Assembly: GCF_003031405.1 (NCBI RefSeq)
Contig: NZ_CP020469.1
Span: 1,922,001 to 1,986,000 of the forward strand
Origin: Halomonas sp. 'Soap Lake #6'
Lineage (GTDB): Bacteria; Pseudomonadota; Gammaproteobacteria; Pseudomonadales; Halomonadaceae
Reading direction: 5' to 3'
DNA length: 64,000 nt
How positions within the stretch are numbered: position 1 is the first letter of the stretch; the number at the start of each line of letters is the position of its first letter. Made by a program: the position numbers and the translations under genes. Below the pieces are notes generated by a model, which made no database searches, had not been told where the DNA came from, and saw only the letters and a program-made list of their open reading frames with translations. Positions 14,615 to 22,549 of this stretch are shown here, one piece after another.

Positions 14615-15232
14615 CTACAGAGATTGCACACTCCGTAACAGCTCAACACCCTTAAATGTAGTATTCCATTTTCCCTCATGCTTTACGATGACCCCAAGTT
14701 CTTCAAGGTAAAAATGATTGAAGCTATTTCTTACCGGAGTTAAGGTCGCGTTATCTTTTTTGAAATGAGCTATAAATCTGCTAAATCCATCTTTATCTTG
14801 ATTAAAAGCAATATCGTTAAGCAAGAGAATATCTCCGCTCGCCAGCTTTGATAAAGTTCTAACAATCTCAGGATGGATATTCCCGGTTTGAACTTCGCTG
14901 GCCATTAAATTAGTCCAAACTTCACTCTGCAATTGATCAACATGTGCATCTATATTATCAAGAGCCTCATAAAAAATAACAGGCTTCATAGATTTGGATT
15001 GACTCAATCTTCCGTTATTTGATGCTTTTTCAGCAGTTTTTCTGATGGCTTCAGCGGCCAATATTTTTTGAGCATCATTCAATAAATCAAATTTAGTTTC
15101 TATTAGCAGGCCAAGGCCTTTCGTAGCAGCAGTTATAGGATATACAATATCTCTAAAAGTATTACATGCCACTTTTGTAATATCATTAATACTCTCTTTT
15201 GGTAAAGCCTTAACAATTTCAACTAAATCCAT
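14615..15232 (-). CDS. Abi-alpha (DUF4393)-like protein, possible abortive infection factor
   Basis: 205 residues from the ATG at 15232, with GAGG seven bases upstream; a 12-codon extension to 15268 is only attC sequence. The N-terminal block YPITAATKGLGLLIETKFD and QKILAAEAIRKTAEKA, then HVDQLQSEVWTNLMASEVQT and HPEIVRTLSKLASGDILLL, match what I recall of the Abi-alpha/DUF4393 family, some members of which are linked to phage abortive infection. The protein is soluble and mostly helical. Family assignment is from memory; the anti-phage role is an inference. Confidence 0.65.
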   Translation of the reverse strand: MDLVEIVKALPKESINDITKVACNTFRDIVYPITAATKGLGLLIETKFDLLNDAQKILAAEAIRKTAEKASNNGRLSQSKSMKPVIFYEALDNIDAHVDQLQSEVWTNLMASEVQTGNIHPEIVRTLSKLASGDILLLNDIAFNQDKDGFSRFIAHFKKDNATLTPVRNSFNHFYLEELGVIVKHEGKWNTTFKGVELLRSVQSL

Positions 15233-15248
15233 ATTTGACCTCGCTTTA

Positions 15249-15333
15249 GCGCTAACGCCGCTCAGCACGCGCGGCTAAGGAATGGAGGCGAAGCCGCAAT
15301 GCAGTAGCCGTCGCCGTGACTGACCTGGTTAGG
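15249..15333 (-). repeat. attC site of the 15329-16147 cassette
   Basis: CGCTAAC (15249-15255) and GTTAGGC (15327-15333). The outer arm AACGCCGCTCAGCACGCGCGGC is of the same type as the sites at 6326 and 9354. GTTAGGC complements the start junction GCCTAAC at 16161. Confidence 0.9.
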
Positions 15334-16147
15334 CCAAATCTAACCCAAAGTACTCCGTCATCCACTCTTTTTCAGCCTCCGATGGATTGTACATATAACC
15401 CCGATCAACAGTTTGCCAATATCTTGGCTCCTGTAGCAACTCGTTAAAAGCCAGTTCAGTTGTCACATACAGCAGCCATGCTGCAATTCGGAGAGAACTT
15501 AGATTGAGCTCCAGAGCCTCGTTGCCCTTTGAGTACTCCCGAACTGGGTTTATTGTTTTGTGGAAACGCCCAATGTGTACAAAATTTTCACTAAAATGCC
15601 CATAAAGCTGACCAAATGGTGGTAACGCTTTCTTTGCCGCAGCAATGGTCTTTGTAGAGGGTAGTTTATGCTCTTCATAGGCCGCTAGGTCCCCCGGTTT
15701 TTGGAGCAAATGAAGTGATGTTGATAACGCTTCCAGCAGAGATCGAAGAATGATGCCGGGTTGGAGCACATATCCCATCCGAAGGACTGCAACAGCCGCG
15801 GCAAAGGAATTTGACCCATTGATTAGAAGCATCGCACACGCTTCACGAACTTCATCATTGTTCTGCTTGGCTATAGCGAGCCCAGAGTACAGCAGACCTG
15901 CCGTTCGGCTGACTAGAGAGCTGAGCTGGGATAACTCACCCTCACATAAGCTATCAAATGATGTTTCAATCTTAGGACCATCACGCCGCAACTGGTTAAG
16001 AAGCATATCCTCTGTGAACACAACGACCCGCTTGTTCTCTTTGTCGATATGAAGTGAACTAATGTCCACAACATTCTTCGTTTTCGAAGCGGATTCACCC
16101 TTCCGATTCGATTTCCGCTTTCGTGTCTTTGAACTAGGAGGGCTCAT
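15329..16147 (-). CDS. hypothetical protein (DUF5677-like helical, integron cassette)
   Basis: 272 residues. The first 30 are very basic (SSKTRKRKSNRKGE), then a helical body with LLINGSNSFAAAVAVLRMGY and PGIILRSLLEALSTSLHLLQ, an arrangement that reminds me of DUF5677-type proteins (a conserved RS/R-x-LLEA helix). HFSENFVHIGRFHKTINPVR contains a His cluster. No membrane segment. Function unknown. TAA overlaps the attC R'' box. Confidence 0.55.
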   Translation of the reverse strand: MSPPSSKTRKRKSNRKGESASKTKNVVDISSLHIDKENKRVVVFTEDMLLNQLRRDGPKIETSFDSLCEGELSQLSSLVSRTAGLLYSGLAIAKQNNDEVREACAMLLINGSNSFAAAVAVLRMGYVLQPGIILRSLLEALSTSLHLLQKPGDLAAYEEHKLPSTKTIAAAKKALPPFGQLYGHFSENFVHIGRFHKTINPVREYSKGNEALELNLSSLRIAAWLLYVTTELAFNELLQEPRYWQTVDRGYMYNPSEAEKEWMTEYFGLDLA

Positions 16148-16160
16148 AGTGTTTCCAAGT

Positions 16161-16238
16161 GCCTAACGACAGCCATAACCGGTGACAAAACCGGTGCGAA
16201 GCAGAGGTTTTGGCATCCGGTGCATGGCCTGGTTAGAG
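16161..16238 (-). repeat. attC site of the 16233-16676 acetyltransferase cassette
   Basis: GCCTAAC (16161-16167) and GTTAGAG (16232-16238), with arms ACCGGTGACAAAACCGG / GGTTTTGGCATCCGGT. The expected start junction CTCTAAC appears as CTCTAAAAC at 16691. Confidence 0.85.
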
Positions 16239-16676
16239 CTGCTTCTCATAAAGCAACAACTGCTTACCTTCAAGATCACGCTCACCGTACCGTCTATAAC
16301 TGAGCTTCTCATAGATATGACGCCCCCGTGTATTATGCGCGAAAACGTCTAGCCATATTCGAGTTCGTCGGAGCTGACTACCGCAGTAATCTTCCATCGC
16401 CGGAATGGCACTCTGACCGACCCCACGCCCCTTTGATTTGACTACGATTCGCCTAAATTCGACACTGAGGCCATCTGAGTCAATGGCCAACATGAAAAAG
16501 CCAGCCAATTCCCGATCATTCACTATTCGAAGATATACGATGTCGGGGTCGGCAAATCGCTCCTGATGGACCTCTGGCTCATAGGGCACAATGAATTCAC
16601 GTGTACCAACCTCTCGCTCCATACTAGCGAACCGCGGGATGTCCCCTTTCTCAGCTCTTTCCACCCACACCGTCAT
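16233..16676 (-). CDS. GNAT family N-acetyltransferase
   Basis: 147 residues from the ATG at 16676 with GGAGG seven bases upstream; the 50 codons open beyond it run through the attC of the previous cassette. Motif A is FRRIVVKSKGRGVGQSAIPA (residues about 78-97, RGVGQ), followed by RIWLDVFAHNTRGRHIYEKL SY as motif B with the usual Tyr. Acceptor unknown. Stop TAA overlaps the R'' box. Confidence 0.85.
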   Translation of the reverse strand: MTVWVERAEKGDIPRFASMEREVGTREFIVPYEPEVHQERFADPDIVYLRIVNDRELAGFFMLAIDSDGLSVEFRRIVVKSKGRGVGQSAIPAMEDYCGSQLRRTRIWLDVFAHNTRGRHIYEKLSYRRYGERDLEGKQLLLYEKQL

Positions 16677-16690
16677 GGGATTGCCTCCGG

Positions 16691-16818
16691 CTCTAAAACG
16701 CCCAATTAAGGTGTGAAGCACGCTACCACGACTCTCAATTTGAGCGTCGTAATCACTAAAATAGACCCAAACCAAAAATGCCACGCGTGCTGAATCACTC
16801 TTAAATTGTTTGTTAGAT
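16691..16818 (-). repeat. attC site of the nuclease-NACHT cassette
   Basis: GTTAGAT (16812-16818) is the R'' box and complements ATCTAAC at 19155. The outer boundary reads CTCTAAAAC (16691-16699), two A longer than the CTCTAAC expected. Arms CAATTAAGGTGTGAAGCACG and CGTGCTGAATCACTCTTAA pair over more than 15 bases; total length about 125 bp. Confidence 0.75.
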
Positions 16819-19140
16819 TTAAACACCTAATTCATACTTCTGACCTTTATATGTAGATTCCAAAAGATCAACAACCCTTTTCCACTCATCACCTTGTTTT
16901 AAGGCCAGATGCTTCAATACACATGAAAAGTTGTATTCATCCATAATTGACTTAAAATCGATAAACTGTTCTGCCAAAATCACACCATCAATAAATGAAT
17001 ACCAATCGTTTGTTGAATTACTAGTCATTACAGCTTTAAAAACTGGAGGTTCAAGTAAAAATCTATGCTGGGATAGTTTATTCAACATTTTCCAACGATC
17101 TTGTCTCGATTCATTAGCCTTCCATGCCATATCAAAGGCACTTAATATTGTTTTCTTATCCCTTTTATTATTCTTCGCTGAAATAACAAAAAAACCTTCC
17201 CAACAAACCTCGCTCTCACCTCTAGCCATCGCTTTTTCGATCGTATCAATATCAAGGTTACTAACTTTTTCACCACCGGATATAAACAATCTTTTTTGAT
17301 GAACAAGTCTCTTCATGTATTCTGAGGATTCTGAATAATGCTCCATAAGATTTTCATACAAATCATAGAACTCAGCTTTACAAATCGAGCGTATAAATTC
17401 GTGAATGTAGTAAATAGATAAAAATCTTTCATTAACCAGAGAGCTAATTATCTCATCTAGCTTTTTAGGGTTATTGTAAGCATTTAATGTTCTAGCAATG
17501 TAATAAGATGTTAAGTATTCAACAAACTTCATGTGTCGAAACCTTAACATTCTTGCATTCGCTGAATCTCTCACAATAATCTGCTCAGAAATTAAATTCT
17601 TAACTATTAAGTCAGAGACTTCTGAAAGTGATGAATAATCACTCTTAATTATTGAAATAACTTCATCATAGGAAACTTCATTCTTGCATTTCTTTGCAAT
17701 TAACGCAGAAATGCTCGAGCATAATGCCATGAGTATATTAGGATAAAAACCAGAGGTAGGTCTTTTATGTATATCGTCTTTTTTTCTATCAAAGAATAAT
17801 TTTAAAACAGTATTATCCATTATATCATTAATATAAACATCCCCTTCATATTCGTGTGCCTCAGAAAAAATTTGCAAATTGAATGGATGTGAAAGAATAT
17901 CTAGATATTTTTTATTTAACTTTGTTTTTAAATCATATTTAAAACTATTAGAATATTTTTTAATTGCTAATTTAGTTTCTTCATAGTTAAAACACGAAAA
18001 CCTCTTTTTCAAGTTGTGCTTTTCTAAGCCTTCAAAAGTTGACTCCCAATCCCTCCAAAAATCTTCTCTGATAGTAAAAACCAACATTATTGGAAAGCAC
18101 AATAACCCCTTTATCTTTGCTTTATTGTTTAGCTCTTCAATACCTTTAATTAGTGCTCTTACCTCTTTACGCTTTTGCGCATTTGCTTGAGATTCATCTA
18201 ACGAATCGATAACCAAGACTATAGGCTTATCAACATACATTAAACTTTCAAGCCCATTACTATCATCAATATCAGAAAGACGATCAATAAAACAATCAAT
18301 ATCATTTTGAAGAGCGGCCTTTACTGAACCAAAATATTTTTCATTATCTAACGACAAGTTTACTGATAACGTTGTTTTTCCAGCTCCAGAGAGATCTCTT
18401 ACTAAAGTAATTTGTTTAGGCTTACTTCTATCTGATGAATAAACTTTTCCACCATGTGTATGGGACTTAACATTAGAATCTAATTTACTTGGTTTTAGTA
18501 GGTTAATGAATGAGACTAAGTTTTCATCTACTTTTCTTTCGACATAAATATTTTCATGATGAGAAATTTTGTGCCTACGTAAAAAAACTGAAGACTCTTT
18601 TGTACATATCTCATGTATCTTTGAGTTAATCTCATCACGACTAAACACCCAATTTTTAATTTTATTTAGATCATCTGGTTGGGATTTGAATTTTGATCTA
18701 GCTTGGAAAACAGAATATCTAATATAGTCACTGATACGTAGATTGCTTTTTAATAAATTATTCCATACTGCGCCAGCAATAACTATTGTCGTAAACCCTT
18801 CCTTGTTTAACATTTCTGCGCTACGAAACACTTCATCATTAACGTCATAAAGAGAGCAAAATAAACCTATACATTGCCCTTTTCTTTTTCTGACTTTTAG
18901 TTCAAAATCTTCCCAGTCATGTGATCCAGCGGTAATTACCTTATCTTTTGCTTTTACCTCAACTAAAAAATGCCAAGAATTCCACTCAAAAAAAGCATCC
19001 AGTTGTTCTGTTGCTGTTGATGCTGTAATTGGTGGTCTATATGACCAAGGTAAGATTTCCCTAAGTGATTGTTCAAACATATAACCACGCTTAGGTGCAT
19101 CATTTACTTCTTTTAGTAGCAAAATATCTTTATATGACAC
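16819..19140 (-). CDS. PD-(D/E)XK nuclease - NACHT/STAND ATPase fusion, candidate anti-phage protein
   Basis: 773 residues from a GTG at 19140 with GGAG five bases upstream; the frame is open to 19203 but only through attC. N-terminal domain: GYMFEQSLREIL, then QLDAFF and FLVEVKAKDK (residues about 48-66), the D...E-x-K centre of Mrr/restriction-like nucleases. Middle: Walker A VRDLSGAGKTTLSVNL (about 249-263) and Walker B PIVLVIDSLDES (about 307-318), the hydrophobic-D-x-L-D-E form of NACHT/STAND ATPases, with FTIREDFW as sensor-like Arg. The rest (FRHMKFVEYLTSYYIAR and after) is a helical C-terminal region. Proteins of this build act as phage sensors that trigger DNA cleavage. Coding is clearly AT-richer than neighbours. 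The specific defence type is inferred. Confidence 0.75.
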   Translation of the reverse strand: MSYKDILLLKEVNDAPKRGYMFEQSLREILPWSYRPPITASTATEQLDAFFEWNSWHFLVEVKAKDKVITAGSHDWEDFELKVRKRKGQCIGLFCSLYDVNDEVFRSAEMLNKEGFTTIVIAGAVWNNLLKSNLRISDYIRYSVFQARSKFKSQPDDLNKIKNWVFSRDEINSKIHEICTKESSVFLRRHKISHHENIYVERKVDENLVSFINLLKPSKLDSNVKSHTHGGKVYSSDRSKPKQITLVRDLSGAGKTTLSVNLSLDNEKYFGSVKAALQNDIDCFIDRLSDIDDSNGLESLMYVDKPIVLVIDSLDESQANAQKRKEVRALIKGIEELNNKAKIKGLLCFPIMLVFTIREDFWRDWESTFEGLEKHNLKKRFSCFNYEETKLAIKKYSNSFKYDLKTKLNKKYLDILSHPFNLQIFSEAHEYEGDVYINDIMDNTVLKLFFDRKKDDIHKRPTSGFYPNILMALCSSISALIAKKCKNEVSYDEVISIIKSDYSSLSEVSDLIVKNLISEQIIVRDSANARMLRFRHMKFVEYLTSYYIARTLNAYNNPKKLDEIISSLVNERFLSIYYIHEFIRSICKAEFYDLYENLMEHYSESSEYMKRLVHQKRLFISGGEKVSNLDIDTIEKAMARGESEVCWEGFFVISAKNNKRDKKTILSAFDMAWKANESRQDRWKMLNKLSQHRFLLEPPVFKAVMTSNSTNDWYSFIDGVILAEQFIDFKSIMDEYNFSCVLKHLALKQGDEWKRVVDLLESTYKGQKYELGV

Positions 19141-19154
19141 AAGTTCTCCTTTAA

Positions 19155-19248
19155 ATCTAACGCCCGGCTCACCGAGAAAATTTTTGATGGCGGCTTTTTG
19201 CACAAAAGGTGACAGCGGAAATTTGTCCGGTGCAGCCGTTTGTTAGAT
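19155..19248 (-). repeat. attC site of the helical-repeat/SH3 cassette
   Basis: ATCTAAC (19155-19161) and GTTAGAT (19242-19248), complementary to each other and to the next junction ATCTAAC at 20322. Arms AACGCCCGGCTCACCGAG... and GGTGCAGCCGTTT. Confidence 0.85.
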
Positions 19249-20283
19249 TCATTTAAAATATGCTGTATAGCGTCTCGACACCCAGCCTTGCTCAAGCGCT
19301 CTATCAATCTCCACTTCGACTAAAAGCCATGAACGATGAGACTTATCTATTACCTCGAGTAACGAACCAATTGGCAAAATCGTTATTATTTCAGATTTCA
19401 TACTGGGGCCTTCTCTAAAATTAAGAGATTGTACTGTTGTGACACGAAACCCTTTTAACGAAGATTGCTCAAAATTATGATTAGGTGCGCGAGTAAATTG
19501 CCTGACCTCAGCAGGTGTAGATATCGACTCTAGCTCTTTTCTTGCTTCTATTGCGTTGGCCATCATGTAAGCAGATAAGCAGCTGAGTAAAATCGGCAAA
19601 AAATAATAGTGGTACAAATAGAGTAAGATACTCTTAGTTTTGTCAGATAGCGCATTAAAGTCTGTTTGTGAATATATCTCTGCGCTTATTTGAGCATCTA
19701 TCTCTTTAAGAGATACATCTATTATGTCGGTGTTGCTCATTTCCGATGCGAAGGCCAAAAATGGGCTGTTATCTAGACTAGCCAAAGCTTTAAATGACGC
19801 CAAGTTACTAATCTGAGATATTTGTTTAAATGCTTCAGGTTGCTGCAAGGCAATTGATGCCAGCTGGCTTGTTTTTGAAAAACTTTGCAGCTGCTTCGCA
19901 GTTTCAGACTGCTGAAACGCTAGAGAGGATAGTCGAACTGATTCAGCTACAGCCTTAAAAGACCTCATAGCATCCGATTCTTGTATAGCTAATGTTGCCA
20001 GCCGGCTTGATTCTGTCAAATGCCTAATAGACTTCATGGCATCTGATTCGTAGAAGGCAAGCGAAGCGAGTCTGCTACTGTCGGCTGCAACTCGAGCGGA
20101 CTTCATTAATTCTGATTGGTTAAAAGCCAAGGATGCCAGCCTTGTGGTCTCACTCAGCTTTCTTATTGTTCGCAGTGTTTCAGATTCCTGAAACACTGAA
20201 GCAGCAAGGCTAAATTGCTTTTCCACCTCCCTTATTGACTCCAGCCAAGGCGGATTGATGATATTTTCGATACTTTTATCCAT
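19249..20283 (-). CDS. helical-repeat protein with membrane segment and C-terminal SH3 domain
   Basis: 344 residues. Residues about 44-165 form five copies of a 23-residue repeat of the pattern SRLASLAxxESDAMKSxRxx (for example SSRLASLAFYESDAMKSIRH and SSRLATLAIQESDAMRSFKA), probably amphipathic helices. A membrane span follows at about 215-240 (LYHYYFLPILLSCLSAYMMA). The C-terminal 65 residues, FRVTTVQSLNFREGPSMKSE to GWVSRRYTAYF, are a bacterial SH3 domain. Topology would put repeats and SH3 on opposite sides. No enzymatic motif. I do not know a described function; its place between two probable defence cassettes suggests, but does not show, a defence role. Confidence 0.7.
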   Translation of the reverse strand: MDKSIENIINPPWLESIREVEKQFSLAASVFQESETLRTIRKLSETTRLASLAFNQSELMKSARVAADSSRLASLAFYESDAMKSIRHLTESSRLATLAIQESDAMRSFKAVAESVRLSSLAFQQSETAKQLQSFSKTSQLASIALQQPEAFKQISQISNLASFKALASLDNSPFLAFASEMSNTDIIDVSLKEIDAQISAEIYSQTDFNALSDKTKSILLYLYHYYFLPILLSCLSAYMMANAIEARKELESISTPAEVRQFTRAPNHNFEQSSLKGFRVTTVQSLNFREGPSMKSEIITILPIGSLLEVIDKSHRSWLLVEVEIDRALEQGWVSRRYTAYFK

Positions 20284-20321
20284 GGTTCTATATGATCTTC
20301 CGTCTTAGCAGGAGCCTAGAA

Positions 20322-20393
20322 ATCTAACGCTCGCAACACCGGCCAATTTGGAGCGAAGCGGAAGATTGGTCTGAGTGGTTGCGCTTGTTCAAT
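20322..20393 (-). repeat. attC site of the MltR-like cassette
   Basis: ATCTAAC (20322-20328) and GTTCAAT (20387-20393). The unusual GTTCAAT is the exact complement of the start junction ATTGAAC at 21067, which confirms the cassette limits despite the non-consensus base. Confidence 0.85.
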
Positions 20394-21042
20394 GTTTTCG
20401 CTCCGAGAGACAACTTTCTTTTTGGTGGATGATGAATGCGCAAAGCAGGATGAGCCCCAAAGAAAACTCATGCACCGGAAGCTTTTCGTCAATTGCTTTC
20501 GTTGAATCAGGATTCTCAACAATATAGTCCAAGCACTCTTCCAATGTTTTGAAGATCGGTCGTTCGCCAATGTCTTTTGTCGCCATAAGGACAGTGACGA
20601 AACGCTTCATCAGATGCTCAAAGGCCCAGTTTCGAACCGCGATTGGTACACCATCTCCTACGTTATACATTTCTCTTATGCGGTCTTGCTGTGATTTTAT
20701 GTCGAAACGGACGTTTGAGTGAGCCGCATCGTTTCTGATTTCCCTCAGCACATTAATGCAATCGTGTGTCTTCTTGTTTATGTACCCAACAGCCAAGGCC
20801 ATGTCATTTTTTGAAGAAAATGTTCCTAGTGGTCCAGTATAGTCAAATAGCCTTTTTCTCTTCTTCTTCGAAACCTCTGAAGAGATTAGTTCATCGAACA
20901 ATTTGTACAATACTGAATCAACAATGTCTGCTCCGATAATGACCGCGCCCCTGTCAGATTCCCCCACGAGTTCTGGAAATGAGTTATCTATCAACTCCAC
21001 TACCTCAGGGTGCTCCATAAAATGAGGTTTTTCGTCGGTCAT
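20389..21042 (-). CDS. MltR-family-like protein with HEPN-type RNDxxH motif
   Basis: 217 residues; GAGG precedes the ATG. The block RGAVIIGADIVDSVLYKLFD, LFDYTGPLGTFSSKNDMALA and INVLREIRNDAAHSNVRFDI match the mannitol-operon repressor MltR family, a helical fold. RNDAAH fits the R-[ND]-x3-H motif of HEPN ribonucleases. Many MltR-like proteins occur outside mannitol operons, and there is none here. A toxin or RNase role is an inference from the motif alone. The ~45 C-terminal residues end with a hydrophobic stretch FSLGLILLCAFIIHQ. Confidence 0.65.
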   Translation of the reverse strand: MTDEKPHFMEHPEVVELIDNSFPELVGESDRGAVIIGADIVDSVLYKLFDELISSEVSKKKRKRLFDYTGPLGTFSSKNDMALAVGYINKKTHDCINVLREIRNDAAHSNVRFDIKSQQDRIREMYNVGDGVPIAVRNWAFEHLMKRFVTVLMATKDIGERPIFKTLEECLDYIVENPDSTKAIDEKLPVHEFSLGLILLCAFIIHQKESCLSERKH

Positions 21043-21066
21043 ACTGCCTCAGGATGAGTGTTGGAC

Positions 21067-21144
21067 ATTGAACGCTCGCAATAAACGGCGCGAGGAACGA
21101 GCGTCCGGCGACCGTAGGGAGCGAATTTAATTGCTTTGTTATAC
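21067..21144 (-). repeat. attC site of the 21139-22470 cassette
   Basis: ATTGAAC (21067-21073) and GTTATAC (21138-21144), the complement of GTATAAC at 22486. Near twin of the attC at 4135-4212. Confidence 0.9.
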
Positions 21145-22470
21145 GGTTCTATGGAACAGCGCCGCTCTCAACTTCTTTAACGCCATGAAGTTCACGCTAT
21201 TGACGGCCACCAATACCAAGAACATGGCCCATGTGAGAGCAACTTGTGTACCTCCCGAAGACCTGAAGTTAATTGCCACAACAAGCAACATAGGTAGAAG
21301 TAGCAACTGTCCAAGAAGAACATACTGGTTTGCACTACTTCGGTACAACGCAATCCATGGCACCTCCCGGAATCCGTCTGGCAGGGTTCCCTGTGATCGT
21401 GATAGAGCCTCCTGAATATGGAGATAAATATAGAGACAAATTAGTGTAAGCAAAGGAAGGACTAGCTGAGTTAGCAAAGGTATGTTTATCTCAGCTCCGA
21501 AAACACTAAGCGTTGATGGATTGCGTTCTTTTTCCGCACGAATAATTTGATCAATCTTTTCAAAGGGGAGATTCGAATACGGCCCCGCAATGTGGACCAA
21601 TTCACGAAATGACAGATCAAAAATCCTACGATCGCTTGCTGGAGTTCTCAGCAACTCAAGAAGATCTTTTGCTTGCACTTCAATTACACTAGATTCTGCG
21701 GGAACTATTATTCTTGCGCCAGAATAGGTTATCGAATCTAGTACAATCTCAGAAACTGAACACATAAATGCATATCGTTCATTTACGATCGTTACTACAG
21801 GTTCAAGATTGCAAATTTTGGCATCTGCATCAGATTGATGGCTGCTTGATATGGTAGGCAACAGCGACAGTTGATCAACCACCTCAACGCTTTCATAACT
21901 CGAAGTGTTGATCTGCTCAATTGAATTGTACCTCGTCACTTCAAAAGCGTATGCCTCAATTCTAGCCCTGCTCATGTCGGGTTCAAAAACCGGTAAGTAA
22001 ATAGACTCCAGTGATCCATTATGGAGGGCCTCATAACTTTCTAACGTCAAAGGGTTTTGTACGGGGACATAGTACGACTGAATACCTTTGGTCTCAGTGA
22101 ACTCCGGATGAACAATAGTTCTGTTGCCAATTCCAAAGTTAAATCCAGTGGGAGGGTCTGCTTGCAGTTGCTTACTGATGGCCGAGAAATCAGCGCTTCT
22201 TGAAGGAAACCGAAATTCCACCTTAAGATCAATTGGGTCTAACGTTGCTACTTTATCAATACGATTCGAGCCCAAGCTTGCAGATTCAAATATTACAAGT
22301 CTAAGCTCGTCGGAATCATACGTTGACGCCCTTTTTTCAATCTCATTGAGCTGTTGGAGCGCGGCATCGTAACTACCTTGGTTAGACTGAATGATTGCAA
22401 AGAATAGCAGAACAATGATCGAAGTGTAGGAGAAGAGAAGCGTCTTAATATTGGACAATAATTCTTTCAT
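21139..22470 (-). CDS. membrane protein of unknown function (integron cassette)
   Basis: 443 residues; GGAG seven bases before the ATG. One N-terminal membrane segment (SYTSIIVLLFFAIIQS, about 14-29), then about 290 residues without hydrophobic spans, probably outside the cytoplasm, then three C-terminal spans (LTQLVLPLLTLICLYIYLHI; QYVLLGQLLLLPMLLVVAIN; ALTWAMFLVLVAVNSVNF). No catalytic motif recognised. Long for a cassette. Second from attI, between likely defence cassettes. TAA lies in the attC R'' box. Confidence 0.65.
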   Translation of the reverse strand: MKELLSNIKTLLFSYTSIIVLLFFAIIQSNQGSYDAALQQLNEIEKRASTYDSDELRLVIFESASLGSNRIDKVATLDPIDLKVEFRFPSRSADFSAISKQLQADPPTGFNFGIGNRTIVHPEFTETKGIQSYYVPVQNPLTLESYEALHNGSLESIYLPVFEPDMSRARIEAYAFEVTRYNSIEQINTSSYESVEVVDQLSLLPTISSSHQSDADAKICNLEPVVTIVNERYAFMCSVSEIVLDSITYSGARIIVPAESSVIEVQAKDLLELLRTPASDRRIFDLSFRELVHIAGPYSNLPFEKIDQIIRAEKERNPSTLSVFGAEINIPLLTQLVLPLLTLICLYIYLHIQEALSRSQGTLPDGFREVPWIALYRSSANQYVLLGQLLLLPMLLVVAINFRSSGGTQVALTWAMFLVLVAVNSVNFMALKKLRAALFHRTV

Positions 22471-22485
22471 CTTAACTCTCCATAC

Positions 22486-22540
22486 GTATAACGCCTAAAT
22501 CAGGTGCGCCGTAGGTGTCACCTGGATTTTCTTGTTACAC
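22486..22540 (-). repeat. attC site of the first (Gabija-like) cassette
   Basis: GTATAAC (22486-22492) and GTTACAC (22534-22540) with arms TCAGGTGCGCC / GGTGTCACCTGG; about 55 bp. GTTACAC complements GTGTAAC at the attI junction (25183-25189). Confidence 0.88.
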
Positions 22541-22549
22541 GTCGTATTC

